DNA from: Tabrizicola sp.
GTDB taxonomy: Bacteria > Pseudomonadota > Alphaproteobacteria > Rhodobacterales > Rhodobacteraceae
Length of the DNA: 64,000 nt
Assembly: GCF_022842145.1 (NCBI RefSeq)
Contig: NZ_JALHQD010000005.1
Coordinates: 62,001 to 126,000, forward strand
Reading direction: 5' to 3'
Part shown: positions 17,800-27,352 of the stretch, in pieces
How the letters are laid out: every line of letters begins with the position of its first letter
Numbering within the stretch: the first letter of the stretch is position 1
The notes under the pieces: model-generated
What the model was told of the DNA's origin: nothing
What the model saw: the letters and a program-made list of their open reading frames with translations, nothing else
Database searches by the model: none
Made by a program: the position numbers and the translations under genes

Positions 17800-19514
17800 T
17801 GCCGATGCTGCCCCCCTTTGCCGAAGTGGCCCTGCTTCTGGTCATGGCGGCCGGGATCGGGCTGGTCGGCACGTTGGCGCGGCAACCCCTGATCGTCAGC
17901 TTCATCGCTGTCGGTCTGATCGCAGGTCCATCGGCGCTGGATGTCGTCCACTCGGACGCGCAAATCGACTTGTTGTCCGAGCTTGGCATCGCCGTCCTGC
18001 TGTTCCTAGTTGGCATCAAGCTGGACGTGCAGCTGATCCGATCGCTGGGCGTGGTGTCGGTAATGACCGGGCTTGGGCAGGTCATCTTTACCGCGTTCTT
18101 CGGCTATCTGATCGGTCTGGCGCTGGGGCTTGGTCACATCACCAGCCTTTACGTCGCGGTCGCCCTGACGTTTTCTTCGACCATCATCATCGTCAAATTG
18201 CTGTCCGACAAGCGCGAGATCGATGCGCTGCATGGCCAGATCTCGCTGGGGTTTCTCATCGTCCAGGACCTTGTCGTCGTGCTTGCGATGATCGTGCTGT
18301 CGGCCATCGGCATCGGCGCTGCGGATGCCGGGCATGGCGGCGGGTCGGTGGCGATGGTGCTGGCCTCCGGGCTGGCACTGGTGGCGGCGGTGGTCTTGTT
18401 CGTGCGCTACGTCGCCGATCCCTTGACGGAACGGCTGGCCCGCGCCCCCGAGCTTCTGGTGATCTTCGCCATCGCCCTGGCCGCGATGTTTGCCGCGGTC
18501 GGCGATTTTGTCGGCTTGGGAAAGGAGGTCGGTGGCCTGATGGCGGGCGTGGCGCTGGCCTCTACCCCCTACCGCGAGACCATCGCCGCCCGGCTGGCAC
18601 CCCTGCGCGATTTCCTGCTTCTGTTCTTCTTCCTCGCCCTTGGGGCCACGCTTGACCTGTCGCTTCTGGGCACGCATGTCACCGGGGCGATCCTGTTCTC
18701 GCTGTTCGTGCTGATCGGCAACCCGTTGATCGTGCTGTCGATCATGGGGGCGATGGGCTACCGCAAGCGCACCGGTTTCCTCGCCGGGCTGACGGTGGCG
18801 CAGATCAGCGAGTTCTCGTTGATCTTCGTCGCGATGGGCGTGTCGATCGGGCATGTGACTGAAGACGCGCTTGGTCTTGTCACCATGGTTGGCCTCGTGA
18901 CCATCGCGGCCTCGACCTACATGATCACCTATTCGCATCAGCTTTACGCGCTGTTCGAGCCGCTGCTTGGCGTCTTCGAACGCAAGAACACCCCGCGCGA
19001 GCCGTCCGAGGCTGGGGCACATGCGGCCGAGAGCTACAGGATCATCCTCTTTGGTCTGGGCCGCTTTGGCACCGCCATCGGGCTACGGCTCCACAAACGC
19101 GGCATCCGGGTGCTGGGTGTGGACTTCAACCCGCAGGCGGTGCGGCGCTGGCGCGATCTTGGGCTTGAGGCCGACTTTGGCGACGCAAGCGATCCCGAAT
19201 TCGTCGCCGAACTGCCGTTTCGGGGGGCCGAGTGGATGGTCTCGACCGTGCCGATCCACCCGAGCGGCCTTAGCCACGAAGATACCCGCCGGACACTGAT
19301 CCAACTGGCGCGCTCGGCAGGGTTCTCTGGCCGTATCGCCGCCGCCTCGCACAGCAGCGGTGACAGCGAGGCTCTGTTCGGCGCGGGCGTCGATCTGGTG
19401 CTGGAGCCCTTTCAGGACGCGGCCGACCGGGCGGTGGAACTCTTGTCCGGCGCCGTGACCGAGGAACGAACCGACTTCCCCGAAATCGCGGCCGAGGGCC
19501 GGGCAACGGGGTAA
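17799..19514 (+). CDS. Kef-type monovalent cation:proton antiporter (CPA2) with TrkA-N domain
   Basis: The 571-residue product has about a dozen membrane helices in its first 390 residues (for example LLVMAAGIGLVGTLA, GIAVLLFLVGIKLDVQLI, VALTFSSTIIIVKLLSD, GFLIVQDLVVVLAMIVL), as in KefB/KefC-family exchangers. A cytosolic TrkA-N/RCK domain follows from about 410, with the NAD-binding loop LFGLGRFGTAIGLRL and GVDFNPQAV. The family moves K+ or Na+ against H+ and the RCK domain senses nucleotides. It overlaps the HTH gene by one base and precedes the SDR gene by 38 bases, so all are likely one FNR-started transcript. Confidence 0.92.
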   Translation: MPMLPPFAEVALLLVMAAGIGLVGTLARQPLIVSFIAVGLIAGPSALDVVHSDAQIDLLSELGIAVLLFLVGIKLDVQLIRSLGVVSVMTGLGQVIFTAFFGYLIGLALGLGHITSLYVAVALTFSSTIIIVKLLSDKREIDALHGQISLGFLIVQDLVVVLAMIVLSAIGIGAADAGHGGGSVAMVLASGLALVAAVVLFVRYVADPLTERLARAPELLVIFAIALAAMFAAVGDFVGLGKEVGGLMAGVALASTPYRETIAARLAPLRDFLLLFFFLALGATLDLSLLGTHVTGAILFSLFVLIGNPLIVLSIMGAMGYRKRTGFLAGLTVAQISEFSLIFVAMGVSIGHVTEDALGLVTMVGLVTIAASTYMITYSHQLYALFEPLLGVFERKNTPREPSEAGAHAAESYRIILFGLGRFGTAIGLRLHKRGIRVLGVDFNPQAVRRWRDLGLEADFGDASDPEFVAELPFRGAEWMVSTVPIHPSGLSHEDTRRTLIQLARSAGFSGRIAAASHSSGDSEALFGAGVDLVLEPFQDAADRAVELLSGAVTEERTDFPEIAAEGRATG

Positions 19515-19552
19515 CGCGAAGACTTCAACCCAGCACCGAAAGGACGACTGCC

Positions 19553-20323
19553 ATGAACCGACTTGCAGGCAAGACCGCCATCGTGACCGGGGGTGCCGTC
19601 GGCATCGGCCGCGCCTGTGTCATCCGCATGGCTGAGGAAGGTGCCAATGTCGCCATCCTTGACATGCTTGAGGCCGAGGGCAAGGCGCTGGCCGCCGACC
19701 TGACGGCAAAGGGCCATGCGGTCGGCTTCTGGCAGGTCGATGTTGTGGACGAGGCCGGCATGAAAGCCGCCATCGACGCCGCAGCCGCCCGGTTCGGCGG
19801 CTTGCATGTGCTGGTGAACAACGCCGGCATTTCCGGCAGCCCCAAGCCCACCGATCAGGTGACTGAGGCGGAGTGGGACCGGGTGCAGGCGGTGAACGTG
19901 AAGGGCGTGCTCTTCGGCACCAAGCACGCGATCCCGCATCTGCGCGCGGCCGGGAAGGGGTCGATCATCAACCTTTCGTCCATCGCGGGGCTGATCGGTA
20001 TCGGTGGCATCGCGCCCTATCATGCCTCAAAGGGTGCGGTGCGTCTGATGACCAAGAACGACGCCATCACCTATGCGGCCGAGAAGATCCGGGTGAACTC
20101 GATCCACCCCGCCTATATCTGGACCCCGATGGTGGAAAACCACCTGCGCGCCACCGCCCCGGACCTGGAGGCGGCAAAGGCGGCGGCAGGGGCCGCGCAT
20201 CCCATCGGCACGATGGGCGAACCCGACGACATCGCCTGGGCGGTGGTCTGGCTGGCCTCGGACGAGGCGAAGTTCGTCACCGGCACCGAGATCGTCATCG
20301 ACGGCGGCTATACGGCGCGATGA
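19553..20323 (+). CDS. Short-chain dehydrogenase/reductase (classical SDR)
   Basis: The 256-residue product is a full classical SDR. It has the cofactor-binding TGGAVGIG (13-20), LVNNAGISG, the catalytic Ser in NLSSIAG, YHASKGAVR (Tyr-x3-Lys), and the C-terminal [14 protein letters not shown]. Asp near the end of the second strand (AILDMLEAEG) suggests NAD(H) preference. The substrate is not evident; relatives act on alcohols, glucose or hydroxysteroids. AAAGGA precedes the ATG. Its stop overlaps the P-type ATPase start, which points to a shared transcript with the stress cluster. Confidence 0.9.
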   Translation: MNRLAGKTAIVTGGAVGIGRACVIRMAEEGANVAILDMLEAEGKALAADLTAKGHAVGFWQVDVVDEAGMKAAIDAAAARFGGLHVLVNNAGISGSPKPTDQVTEAEWDRVQAVNVKGVLFGTKHAIPHLRAAGKGSIINLSSIAGLIGIGGIAPYHASKGAVRLMTKNDAITYAAEKIRVNSIHPAYIWTPMVENHLRATAPDLEAAKAAAGAAHPIGTMGEPDDIAWAVVWLASDEAKFVTGTEIVIDGGYTAR

Positions 20324-22926
20324 TGGACCTGACCAATCTGCACGCTACCCCCGCCGCCGATTGCCTTGCCAGCCTTGCCGCAACGCCTGATGGCCTGACC
20401 GCCACCGAGGCGGTGCGGCGGCTGGCTGAGCATGGGCCTAACCGCTTGCCGGATGTGCGGGCGCGGGGGCCGGTCGTCCGCTTTCTGCGGCAGTTCCACA
20501 ATGTGCTGATCTATGTGCTGATCGGTGCGGCGGTGGTGACGGGGGCGCTGCAGCACTGGGTCGATACCGGGGTGATCCTTGCCGTGGTGCTGGCCAACGC
20601 GGTCATCGGCTTCATCCAGGAGGGCAAGGCCGAGTCCGCGATGGCCGCGATCCGGGGCATGCTGGCACCAAAGGCTGCTGTGTTGCGCGACGGGCACCGG
20701 GTTTCGGTCGATGGTGCCGACCTCGTGCCCGGCGACATCGTTCTGTTGGAGGCGGGCGACAAGGTTCCCGCCGACCTGCGGGTGATCGAGGCACGTGGCC
20801 TTGCGGCGCAAGAGGCGATCCTGACCGGCGAGTCGGTGCCGGTCGAAAAGGACCAGACCCCGGTCGCCGCCGATGCCGCCCTTGGCGACCGCCGGTCGAT
20901 GCTGTGGTCGGGCACGCTGGTCACCCAAGGCACGGCGCGCGGGCTGGTGGTGGCGACAGGCAAGACGACCGAGATCGGGCGCATCGGCGGGCTTCTGGCG
21001 GGTGTCGAGCAACTGACTACCCCACTGGTCGCGCAGATCGACCATTTCGCGCGCTGGCTCTCGTTTCTGATCCTGCTGGTGGCGGGGCTCTTACTCGTCT
21101 GGGGCTACTACGTCGGCCACATGCCCTTTGCCGATCTTTTCATGGCTGTGGTCGGCGTCGCCGTGGCCGCGATCCCCGAAGGACTGCCAGCGGTGATGAC
21201 GATCACCCTGGCCATCGGCGTGCAGGCGATGGCGCGGCGCAACGCCATCGTTCGCCGCCTGCCTGCGATCGAGGCCATCGGCTCGGTCTCGGTCATCTGC
21301 ACCGACAAGACCGGCACCTTGACCCGCAACGAGATGGTGGTGGCGGCGGCGGAGACAGCGGACGGCGCTTTTGTCGTCGGTGGCGAGGGCTATGCGCCCG
21401 AAGGGGCGATCACGCCAGCGGGCGACCTGACGCGGCTCGCCTGGGCGGCAGTCTTGTGCAACGACGCGAGCCTGCATCGCAAGGAAGGGGTCTGGACGGT
21501 CGAAGGCGACCCGATGGAGGGCGCGCTTCTGGCCTTTGCGGGCAAGGTCGGCGGCAATCCCGCCGCGCGCCGTCTGGACGCAATCCCCTTCGACAGCCGC
21601 CACCGCTTCATGGCGGTGCTGACCGAGGGGCCGCAGGGACGTGTGACCCATGTGAAGGGCGCGCCGGAGCGCGTTCTGCGAATGTGCGGCGGCATTGATC
21701 TACACCACTGGCACGACCGGGCCGAAGCACTTGCCCGCCAGGGCCTGCGGGTGCTGGCGCTGGCGGAGCGGGCCGAGACGGGTGACGCGATAGACCCGAA
21801 GTCGCTCGAAAGCGGGCTGACCTTCCTTGGCCTTGTCGGCCTGATCGACCCGCCACGCCCCGAGGCAATTGCCGCCGTGGCCGAATGCCGAGCGGCGGGC
21901 ATCCGGGTCAAGATGATCACCGGCGATCATGCCGGAACCGCCGCCGCCATCGGCGCGCAGATCGGGCTGGCAAACCCCCTCCGGGTGCTGACGGGGGCCG
22001 ATCTGGACAAGCTGGACGATGCGCAACTGGCGCTGGAGGTGGCGGATGTCGACATCTTTGCCCGCACCAGCCCCGAGCACAAACTTCGCCTTGTGACCGC
22101 GCTGCAGGCGCATGGCCTGTCGGTCGCGATGACAGGCGACGGGGTGAACGACGCGCCAGCCCTCAAACGCGCCGATGCCGGCATTGCGATGGGCCTGAAG
22201 GGGTCGGAAGCCGCGAAGGAGGCCGCTGATCTCGTGTTGGCCGACGACAACTTCGCGAGCATCGCCGCGGCGGTGCGCGAGGGCCGCACGGTCTATGACA
22301 ACCTCAAGAAGGTGATCAGCTGGACCCTGCCCACCAATGCGGGCGAATCCATGGTTGTGGTGCTGGCGCTGCTGGTCGGAATGGCGCTGCCGGTGACCGC
22401 GGTCCAGATCCTCTGGGTCAACCTGATCACCGCCATCACGCTGGGCCTTGCTTTGGCCTTCGAGCCGACCGAGACCGGGACCATGGCCCGCCCACCGCGC
22501 GCCCGCCATGCGCCCATTCTATCGGGCAGTCTGGTCTGGCATGTCATTCTGGTCGCAACGCTGTTTCTGGCGGCGGTCTTCGGCATCTTCACCTATGCCA
22601 TCGACAAGGGCTATCCACTTGCGCTTGCCCAGACCATGGCGATGAACACGCTGGTTGTGCTGGAAATCTTCCACCTGTTCTTCATCCGCAATATCCACAG
22701 CACGTCGCTGACATGGGCTGCAGCGCGCGGTACTCGCGTGGTCTGGACAGTGGTTCTCATCATCACCGGGGCGCAATTCGCTGTCACCTACCTGCCACCC
22801 TTGCAGGCAGTGCTGGGCACAAGCCCCGTCCCGCTGATGGACGGCCTGTTGATCGTGGCAATCGGCGCCGCGTTCTTCGCGCTGATCGAAATCGAAAAAC
22901 AGATCCGGCTGGGGCTGAGGGGATGA
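20320..22926 (+). CDS. P2-type cation-transporting ATPase with an altered M6 ion site
   Basis: The 868-residue pump has an N-terminal cation-ATPase domain, actuator [10 protein letters not shown], an M4 PEGLP motif, the phosphorylation site CTDKTGTLT (Asp329), and hinge [21 protein letters not shown]. Overall it resembles Ca2+/Mn2+-type P2A pumps. M5 keeps the N-x2-E pair (TNAGES). M6 reads [20 protein letters not shown], where the SERCA-type pattern is NLxTD, so the key Asp is Ala and ion choice cannot be assumed to be Ca2+. ATG 20320 overlaps the SDR stop. An in-frame open region reaching back to 19873 only shadows the SDR gene. Confidence 0.92.
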   Translation: MMDLTNLHATPAADCLASLAATPDGLTATEAVRRLAEHGPNRLPDVRARGPVVRFLRQFHNVLIYVLIGAAVVTGALQHWVDTGVILAVVLANAVIGFIQEGKAESAMAAIRGMLAPKAAVLRDGHRVSVDGADLVPGDIVLLEAGDKVPADLRVIEARGLAAQEAILTGESVPVEKDQTPVAADAALGDRRSMLWSGTLVTQGTARGLVVATGKTTEIGRIGGLLAGVEQLTTPLVAQIDHFARWLSFLILLVAGLLLVWGYYVGHMPFADLFMAVVGVAVAAIPEGLPAVMTITLAIGVQAMARRNAIVRRLPAIEAIGSVSVICTDKTGTLTRNEMVVAAAETADGAFVVGGEGYAPEGAITPAGDLTRLAWAAVLCNDASLHRKEGVWTVEGDPMEGALLAFAGKVGGNPAARRLDAIPFDSRHRFMAVLTEGPQGRVTHVKGAPERVLRMCGGIDLHHWHDRAEALARQGLRVLALAERAETGDAIDPKSLESGLTFLGLVGLIDPPRPEAIAAVAECRAAGIRVKMITGDHAGTAAAIGAQIGLANPLRVLTGADLDKLDDAQLALEVADVDIFARTSPEHKLRLVTALQAHGLSVAMTGDGVNDAPALKRADAGIAMGLKGSEAAKEAADLVLADDNFASIAAAVREGRTVYDNLKKVISWTLPTNAGESMVVVLALLVGMALPVTAVQILWVNLITAITLGLALAFEPTETGTMARPPRARHAPILSGSLVWHVILVATLFLAAVFGIFTYAIDKGYPLALAQTMAMNTLVVLEIFHLFFIRNIHSTSLTWAAARGTRVVWTVVLIITGAQFAVTYLPPLQAVLGTSPVPLMDGLLIVAIGAAFFALIEIEKQIRLGLRG

Positions 22927-23005
22927 CCTGTGACAAGGCGAAGATGATCAGGTTGCGTTAGGATTTCCATTCTCAAGCGCAGCGTCCAGAAGGAACGAGG
23001 CCAAG

Positions 23006-24805
23006 ATGACCGGAACCAGGAAGAAGCCGAAACCTTCCCCCCTTTCTCCGGCGGTGGTCACCGGGCTACCGGCAGTGATCGATCCGCCGCAACAAATCGA
23101 GCATCCGCACCAGAACTTCGACCGCGCGGCCCGGGCCGCCGTGGCCCGGCTTTCGGGCGGCGTCTCCACCCATGCCTTCATCGAAGCCTGGAGCGACTGG
23201 GGGCAGCACCTTGCCCGCGCGCCGGGCCGTCAGCTGGAACTGGCAGAACACGCGCAGCGCAGTCTGTTGAAGCTGATGGCTCTGGCCACCAGCCCCGGCG
23301 GCGCCCCGCCCTTCGTTCCCAAACCCTACGACCACCGCTTTGACCATGAGGGCTGGCAAAAGCCACCCTTCCAGATGTGGCAGCAGGGGTTTCTGGCGAT
23401 GCAGGACTGGTGGGACCACGCCACCGAACCGATGCGCGGACTGCGTTCCGACGACGCCGAGCGCACCCGATTTCTGGCCCGGCAGACGCTGGATGTCCTG
23501 TCGCCCTCGAACCAGCCGCTTCTGAACCCCGAGATCATCGCCGAAACGGTCAAATCCGGGGGCCGCAACCTGGCCGAGGGTGCCGCGCATTTCGCCCACG
23601 ACGCGCTGAAAACCCTGACCGGTCAACGCGACCCGGCCCCGGAGGGTTACCAGATCGGCAAGGATCTGGCCTGCACCCCCGGTCAGGTCATCTATCGCAA
23701 CGACCTGATGGAGCTGATCCAATACACACCGCAAACGCCGAAAGTCCACGCCCGCCCGATCCTGATCGTTCCGGCCTGGATCATGAAATACTACATCCTC
23801 GATCTCTCGCCCGAGAATTCGATGGTGCGCTATCTGGTCGGGCAGGGTTTCACCGTCTTTATGATCTCATGGACCAACCCGACCTCCGATCAGCGCGACC
23901 TGTCGCTGGAGGATTACCGCACGCGCGGGGTCATGGCGGCCCTTGATGCCGTGACAACTATTGTGCCCGACACGCCGGTTCAGGCCGTGGGCTACTGCCT
24001 TGGCGGCACCATTCTGGCGATAGCAGCGGCGACGATGGCGCGCGACGGCGATAACCGGCTTGCCTCGGTTACGCTGATGGCGGCACAGGTGGATTTCGCC
24101 GAAGCGGGCGAGCTTCTCCTGTTCCTCGACGAAAGCCAGGTGGCATTTCTGGAGGATCTGATGTGGGAACAGGGCTATCTGGACCGCCCGCAGATGGCCC
24201 GCGCCTTTGCCGCGATCCGCGCCGAAGACCTGATCTGGACCCGTGCCGTACAGCGCTATTTTCTCGGGCGCGAAGATGTGCCGACCGACATCAGCGTCTG
24301 GCTGTCGGACACCACAAGGATGCCCGCACGGATGCATTCACAATACCTTCGCGGCCTGTTTCTGGAAAACCGGCTAACGGCGGGTCGCTTTGCGGTCGAG
24401 GGCCGGGTGATCGCGCTGAAGGACCTGTCGGTGCCGCTGTTCGTAATCGGCACCGAGACAGACCACATCGCGCCCTGGCGGTCGGTCTACAAGACCAAGC
24501 TGTTCACCTATTGTGACCTGACTTTCGTGCTGACCAAAGGCGGCCACAACAGCGGCATCCTCAGCGAACCTGGCCACACGGGGCGGCACTACCGCGTCTC
24601 GCACCGCCCGGCTGGGGCGCATTATGTCGGCCCTGACGCTTGGCTGGCAGAGACCGAGTCAAAGCCCGGCTCGTGGTGGCCAGCTTGGACTGACTGGCTG
24701 GCAGCGCAGGGTGGAGGTCTGGTGAAAGTCCCTGCAATAGGTGCGCCGGAGCGGGGTCTTGCCCCGCTTTGCCCCGCGCCCGGAAGCTTCGTGATGCAGC
24801 CCTGA
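23006..24805 (+). CDS. phaC: Class I-like poly(3-hydroxyalkanoate) synthase
   Basis: The 599-residue product has the PhaC N-terminal domain and an alpha/beta-hydrolase core with the lipase-like box GYCLGG (nucleophile Cys331), Asp485 in ETDHIAPW and His513 in KGGHNSG. The enzyme polymerises (R)-3-hydroxyacyl-CoA into carbon-storage granules. The usual N-x-D-x-T-N-LP-x-x-MH region here reads LSDTTRMPARMH. It follows the P-type ATPase by 79 bases with ribosome site GGAACGAGG. Its place in the FNR-led cluster beside Usp, rather than next to phaZ or phasin genes, suggests a second PhaC tied to low-oxygen or stress conditions. Confidence 0.92.
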   Translation: MTGTRKKPKPSPLSPAVVTGLPAVIDPPQQIEHPHQNFDRAARAAVARLSGGVSTHAFIEAWSDWGQHLARAPGRQLELAEHAQRSLLKLMALATSPGGAPPFVPKPYDHRFDHEGWQKPPFQMWQQGFLAMQDWWDHATEPMRGLRSDDAERTRFLARQTLDVLSPSNQPLLNPEIIAETVKSGGRNLAEGAAHFAHDALKTLTGQRDPAPEGYQIGKDLACTPGQVIYRNDLMELIQYTPQTPKVHARPILIVPAWIMKYYILDLSPENSMVRYLVGQGFTVFMISWTNPTSDQRDLSLEDYRTRGVMAALDAVTTIVPDTPVQAVGYCLGGTILAIAAATMARDGDNRLASVTLMAAQVDFAEAGELLLFLDESQVAFLEDLMWEQGYLDRPQMARAFAAIRAEDLIWTRAVQRYFLGREDVPTDISVWLSDTTRMPARMHSQYLRGLFLENRLTAGRFAVEGRVIALKDLSVPLFVIGTETDHIAPWRSVYKTKLFTYCDLTFVLTKGGHNSGILSEPGHTGRHYRVSHRPAGAHYVGPDAWLAETESKPGSWWPAWTDWLAAQGGGLVKVPAIGAPERGLAPLCPAPGSFVMQP

Positions 24806-25108
24806 AACCTGGAACCAAAGACAGGATGACACGATGCGCCGCCCGTACACGACGACATGGCTCGACCTGCCGCAAAGGGCAGTCCGCTGATCGTTGCCTC
24901 TGTAACCGCGCATTCGAAGCACAAAGCAGAAGGGGTCGGTCCACTTAATGCACCGTAGCGATTGGGTGCTTACACGGATTGCCGGACAAACTCAGTGCAC
25001 ACGTCGCCAAACCGTGCCATCCGAACTCCATCGAGATTGATTTTTTGATCTGGAGATGCAACGATTACGTGTATTTTGTTGTGTCCATTCTCACACGGGA
25101 ATTGCCCC
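24806..25108. other. Intergenic region before the ATPase-HNH-patatin operon
   Basis: About 300 bases with no supportable gene. The last 120 bases are clearly more AT-rich than their surroundings (for example GATTTTTTGATC and GTGTATTTTGTTGTG), as expected for a promoter region of the following operon. No perfect inverted repeat or FNR box was found. Confidence 0.5.
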
Positions 25109-27352
25109 ATGAGATTTGTCCAGCGTCCAGACGCGCCGTCTGAATCCCTTTCCGATCCCCAGTTTCAGAGAATGCGACAGGCCTATCTGGATTTCCTGGC
25201 ACTTGACCCGCGCCGCCGCGCCCAGACGCGCCCGCCGGACCGGCACCTTCCGACGTCGGCCCCTGATCTGGACACTGCGATCCGACGCCTGTTTCATGAA
25301 AAATGTGCGTTCTGCGAACGTCGTGTGACCGTGACCACTTACCGGTTTCGCCCGACCTCGGAAGCGTTGCCCATTCTGGATCGCGAAGGGTCGCTGGCCT
25401 ATGGCTGGCTGGCTGATGCCTGGCAGAATCTTTATACGATCTGCAATGAATGCCGTCCGTCGCGGATGAGCTATTTCCCCGTAACCGGCGCCCGGGTGCC
25501 CGTACCGACCGCCAAGGTCTATGAGGAGTATGTCACGGCCGGGAACGGACGCTGGCCCTATCCGATAGATGTGGCACCGTGGGCTGGGGGCATCGAAGAG
25601 GGACCGCAACTCCTTGACCCCTGCATCGATTCCGATCTCAGGGAACATCTGTTTGCAAGACCTGATGGGTCTTGGGCCAGCACAACCCCGCAAGGCGAAG
25701 AGACGATTCTGCATTTTCGGCTGAACCGGCCCGAACTGATCGCAAGCCGCCATGCCGCCGCCCAAGGCGAAAGCAACCGGTTTCAAGAGGCGCGAGGGTC
25801 CCTGACGGCGGATGGTTTCGCGGATTTGTCCGACATCTTTCCCCACCAGATGGAACATGGCGGTTTTCTGGAGAGCCTCGCTCGCAGGATGGTTGCGGAT
25901 CGGGGCGCGCAGAACTTGCCGAAGGCTGCGAAGCCACGAACCACCGACTTGCCCGATTACTCCGACCCTCCCACCCTTACCCGGGTGGCCATCCGGGGTT
26001 TCAAGGGGATTGAGGACCTGGTCGTTACGCTGCCTGCCCTTGCCGGACCGACCGATCCCGCCCCGGCCCTGCTGATCCTGGGCGAAAACGCTGCGGGGAA
26101 GTCGTCGATCCTCGAGGCCATCGCCCTCACGCTCGGCTCGGCCAAGGCGCGTGACGAACTGATATCGCAACCTGCCGACCTGCTTCTTGATCCCGTCTTC
26201 ATGGGTGGCAAGGAGGCACGTCACTCACACGGCATGGTGCGTCTCACCTTTCGGCGGCGCGACGGGAAAACCAGCACGCGCACCCTGCGCCTCAACAGCG
26301 CCGGCCTGTCCGGTCCCAGAACCGCCCGGGCCGATCTGCCGGTCTTTGCCTACGGGGCGTATCGCCACTACCTCAAGGATTTCCGCGACTGGACACCCGA
26401 GCGGGGTATCGTCAGCCTGTTTCGCAGCGACAATCTGCTTTCCAACCCCGAACAGTGGCTGCTTTCGCTGGAAACAACCCCTTTCAACGATGTCATCGCT
26501 GCGCTGCGATCCATCTTCGGGGCGGGCGGTGGCTTTGAACGGATCGACCGGCTGAACAACCGCTGCATGGTCGTGACTCTGCCCGACGGCAAGGGCGGGG
26601 CCGAGGCGATGACGCCGCTTTCGTCGGTATCGTCCGGGTTTCGAACCATCCTTGCCTTGACCTGCGATGTGATGCGCTGGTTGACCGATACACAGCGCAG
26701 CTGGTCCTTTCCAACGTTGAAGCAGGCACGAGGCATCGTTCTGATCGACGAGGTGGAGGCGCATCTGCACCCGCGCTGGAAGGTGCGGATCATGCGGGGG
26801 TTGCGCAAGGCATTGCCGCAGGTGACCTTCATCGCCACAACGCATGACCCGCTCTGCCTGCGCGGCATGCGGAACGGCGAGGTGATGGTCCTGCAACGCG
26901 TTCCCCGCGCCAAGGGGGCCGACGGGCTGCCCGTCAAGGTGGAACAACTGACCCACTTGCCGGATGTCACCAACCTGACCGTCGAGCAGCTTTTGACCTC
27001 GGATTTCTTCAGCGTCTTCGACCCCGACGATCCCAAACGCGGCGATGCTCTGGCCGAACTGACCGACGCGCTGGCGAAGATCGACGCCAGCAGCTCCGAG
27101 GGCCAGGCTCTGCGCGTCCGGCTGATCGGCACAATCGCCGACGATGTCGTGCATGCCCTGCCGGTGGGACGCGGCGAAGTTGCAATGTTGGTGCAGGAAG
27201 CGGTGGCCGACTATCTGATGCAGCGTGGACGCACCGCCGGGGCCGACCGCTTGGGCCTGCGCGATGCGACCCGCACCCGCATCGTCCGCATCCTGACCGA
27301 AGGCCGCGATCTTCCACAGGCGACAGCCGGGGGGCAAAATGCGCCGCGTTGA
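25109..27352 (+). CDS. ATPase (RecF/SMC-type AAA, PtuA-like) with an N-terminal degenerate HNH-type zinc domain
   Basis: The 747-residue product has two parts. Residues 55-125 look like the HNH nuclease fold seen in the next gene: CxxC at 66/69, an FRP block, W-x-NLY, and CxxC at 112/115. The position of the catalytic His holds Arg79 (YRFRP instead of EHYRP). From about 290 comes an ABC-type ATPase: Walker A GENAAGKSS (325-333), signature-like SSVSSGFRT (505-513), Walker B IVLIDEVEAH (543-552) and H-loop ATTHDP. There is no TOPRIM domain. Such ATPases sense or hold DNA in PtuAB (Septu) and retron-linked systems. Its end overlaps the HNH gene by 14 bases. Confidence 0.85.
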   Translation: MRFVQRPDAPSESLSDPQFQRMRQAYLDFLALDPRRRAQTRPPDRHLPTSAPDLDTAIRRLFHEKCAFCERRVTVTTYRFRPTSEALPILDREGSLAYGWLADAWQNLYTICNECRPSRMSYFPVTGARVPVPTAKVYEEYVTAGNGRWPYPIDVAPWAGGIEEGPQLLDPCIDSDLREHLFARPDGSWASTTPQGEETILHFRLNRPELIASRHAAAQGESNRFQEARGSLTADGFADLSDIFPHQMEHGGFLESLARRMVADRGAQNLPKAAKPRTTDLPDYSDPPTLTRVAIRGFKGIEDLVVTLPALAGPTDPAPALLILGENAAGKSSILEAIALTLGSAKARDELISQPADLLLDPVFMGGKEARHSHGMVRLTFRRRDGKTSTRTLRLNSAGLSGPRTARADLPVFAYGAYRHYLKDFRDWTPERGIVSLFRSDNLLSNPEQWLLSLETTPFNDVIAALRSIFGAGGGFERIDRLNNRCMVVTLPDGKGGAEAMTPLSSVSSGFRTILALTCDVMRWLTDTQRSWSFPTLKQARGIVLIDEVEAHLHPRWKVRIMRGLRKALPQVTFIATTHDPLCLRGMRNGEVMVLQRVPRAKGADGLPVKVEQLTHLPDVTNLTVEQLLTSDFFSVFDPDDPKRGDALAELTDALAKIDASSSEGQALRVRLIGTIADDVVHALPVGRGEVAMLVQEAVADYLMQRGRTAGADRLGLRDATRTRIVRILTEGRDLPQATAGGQNAPR

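Noticed and set aside
18006-19022. Long minus-strand open frame (338 codons) across the antiporter gene
   Set aside because: It is antisense to a clear Kef-type gene, has the low-complexity His/Gln/Asp-rich composition typical of high-GC shadow frames, and lacks any motif.
19873-20319. N-terminal extension of the P-type ATPase
   Set aside because: The sequence is a frame shadow of the SDR gene with no pump features; the normal start overlaps the SDR stop.
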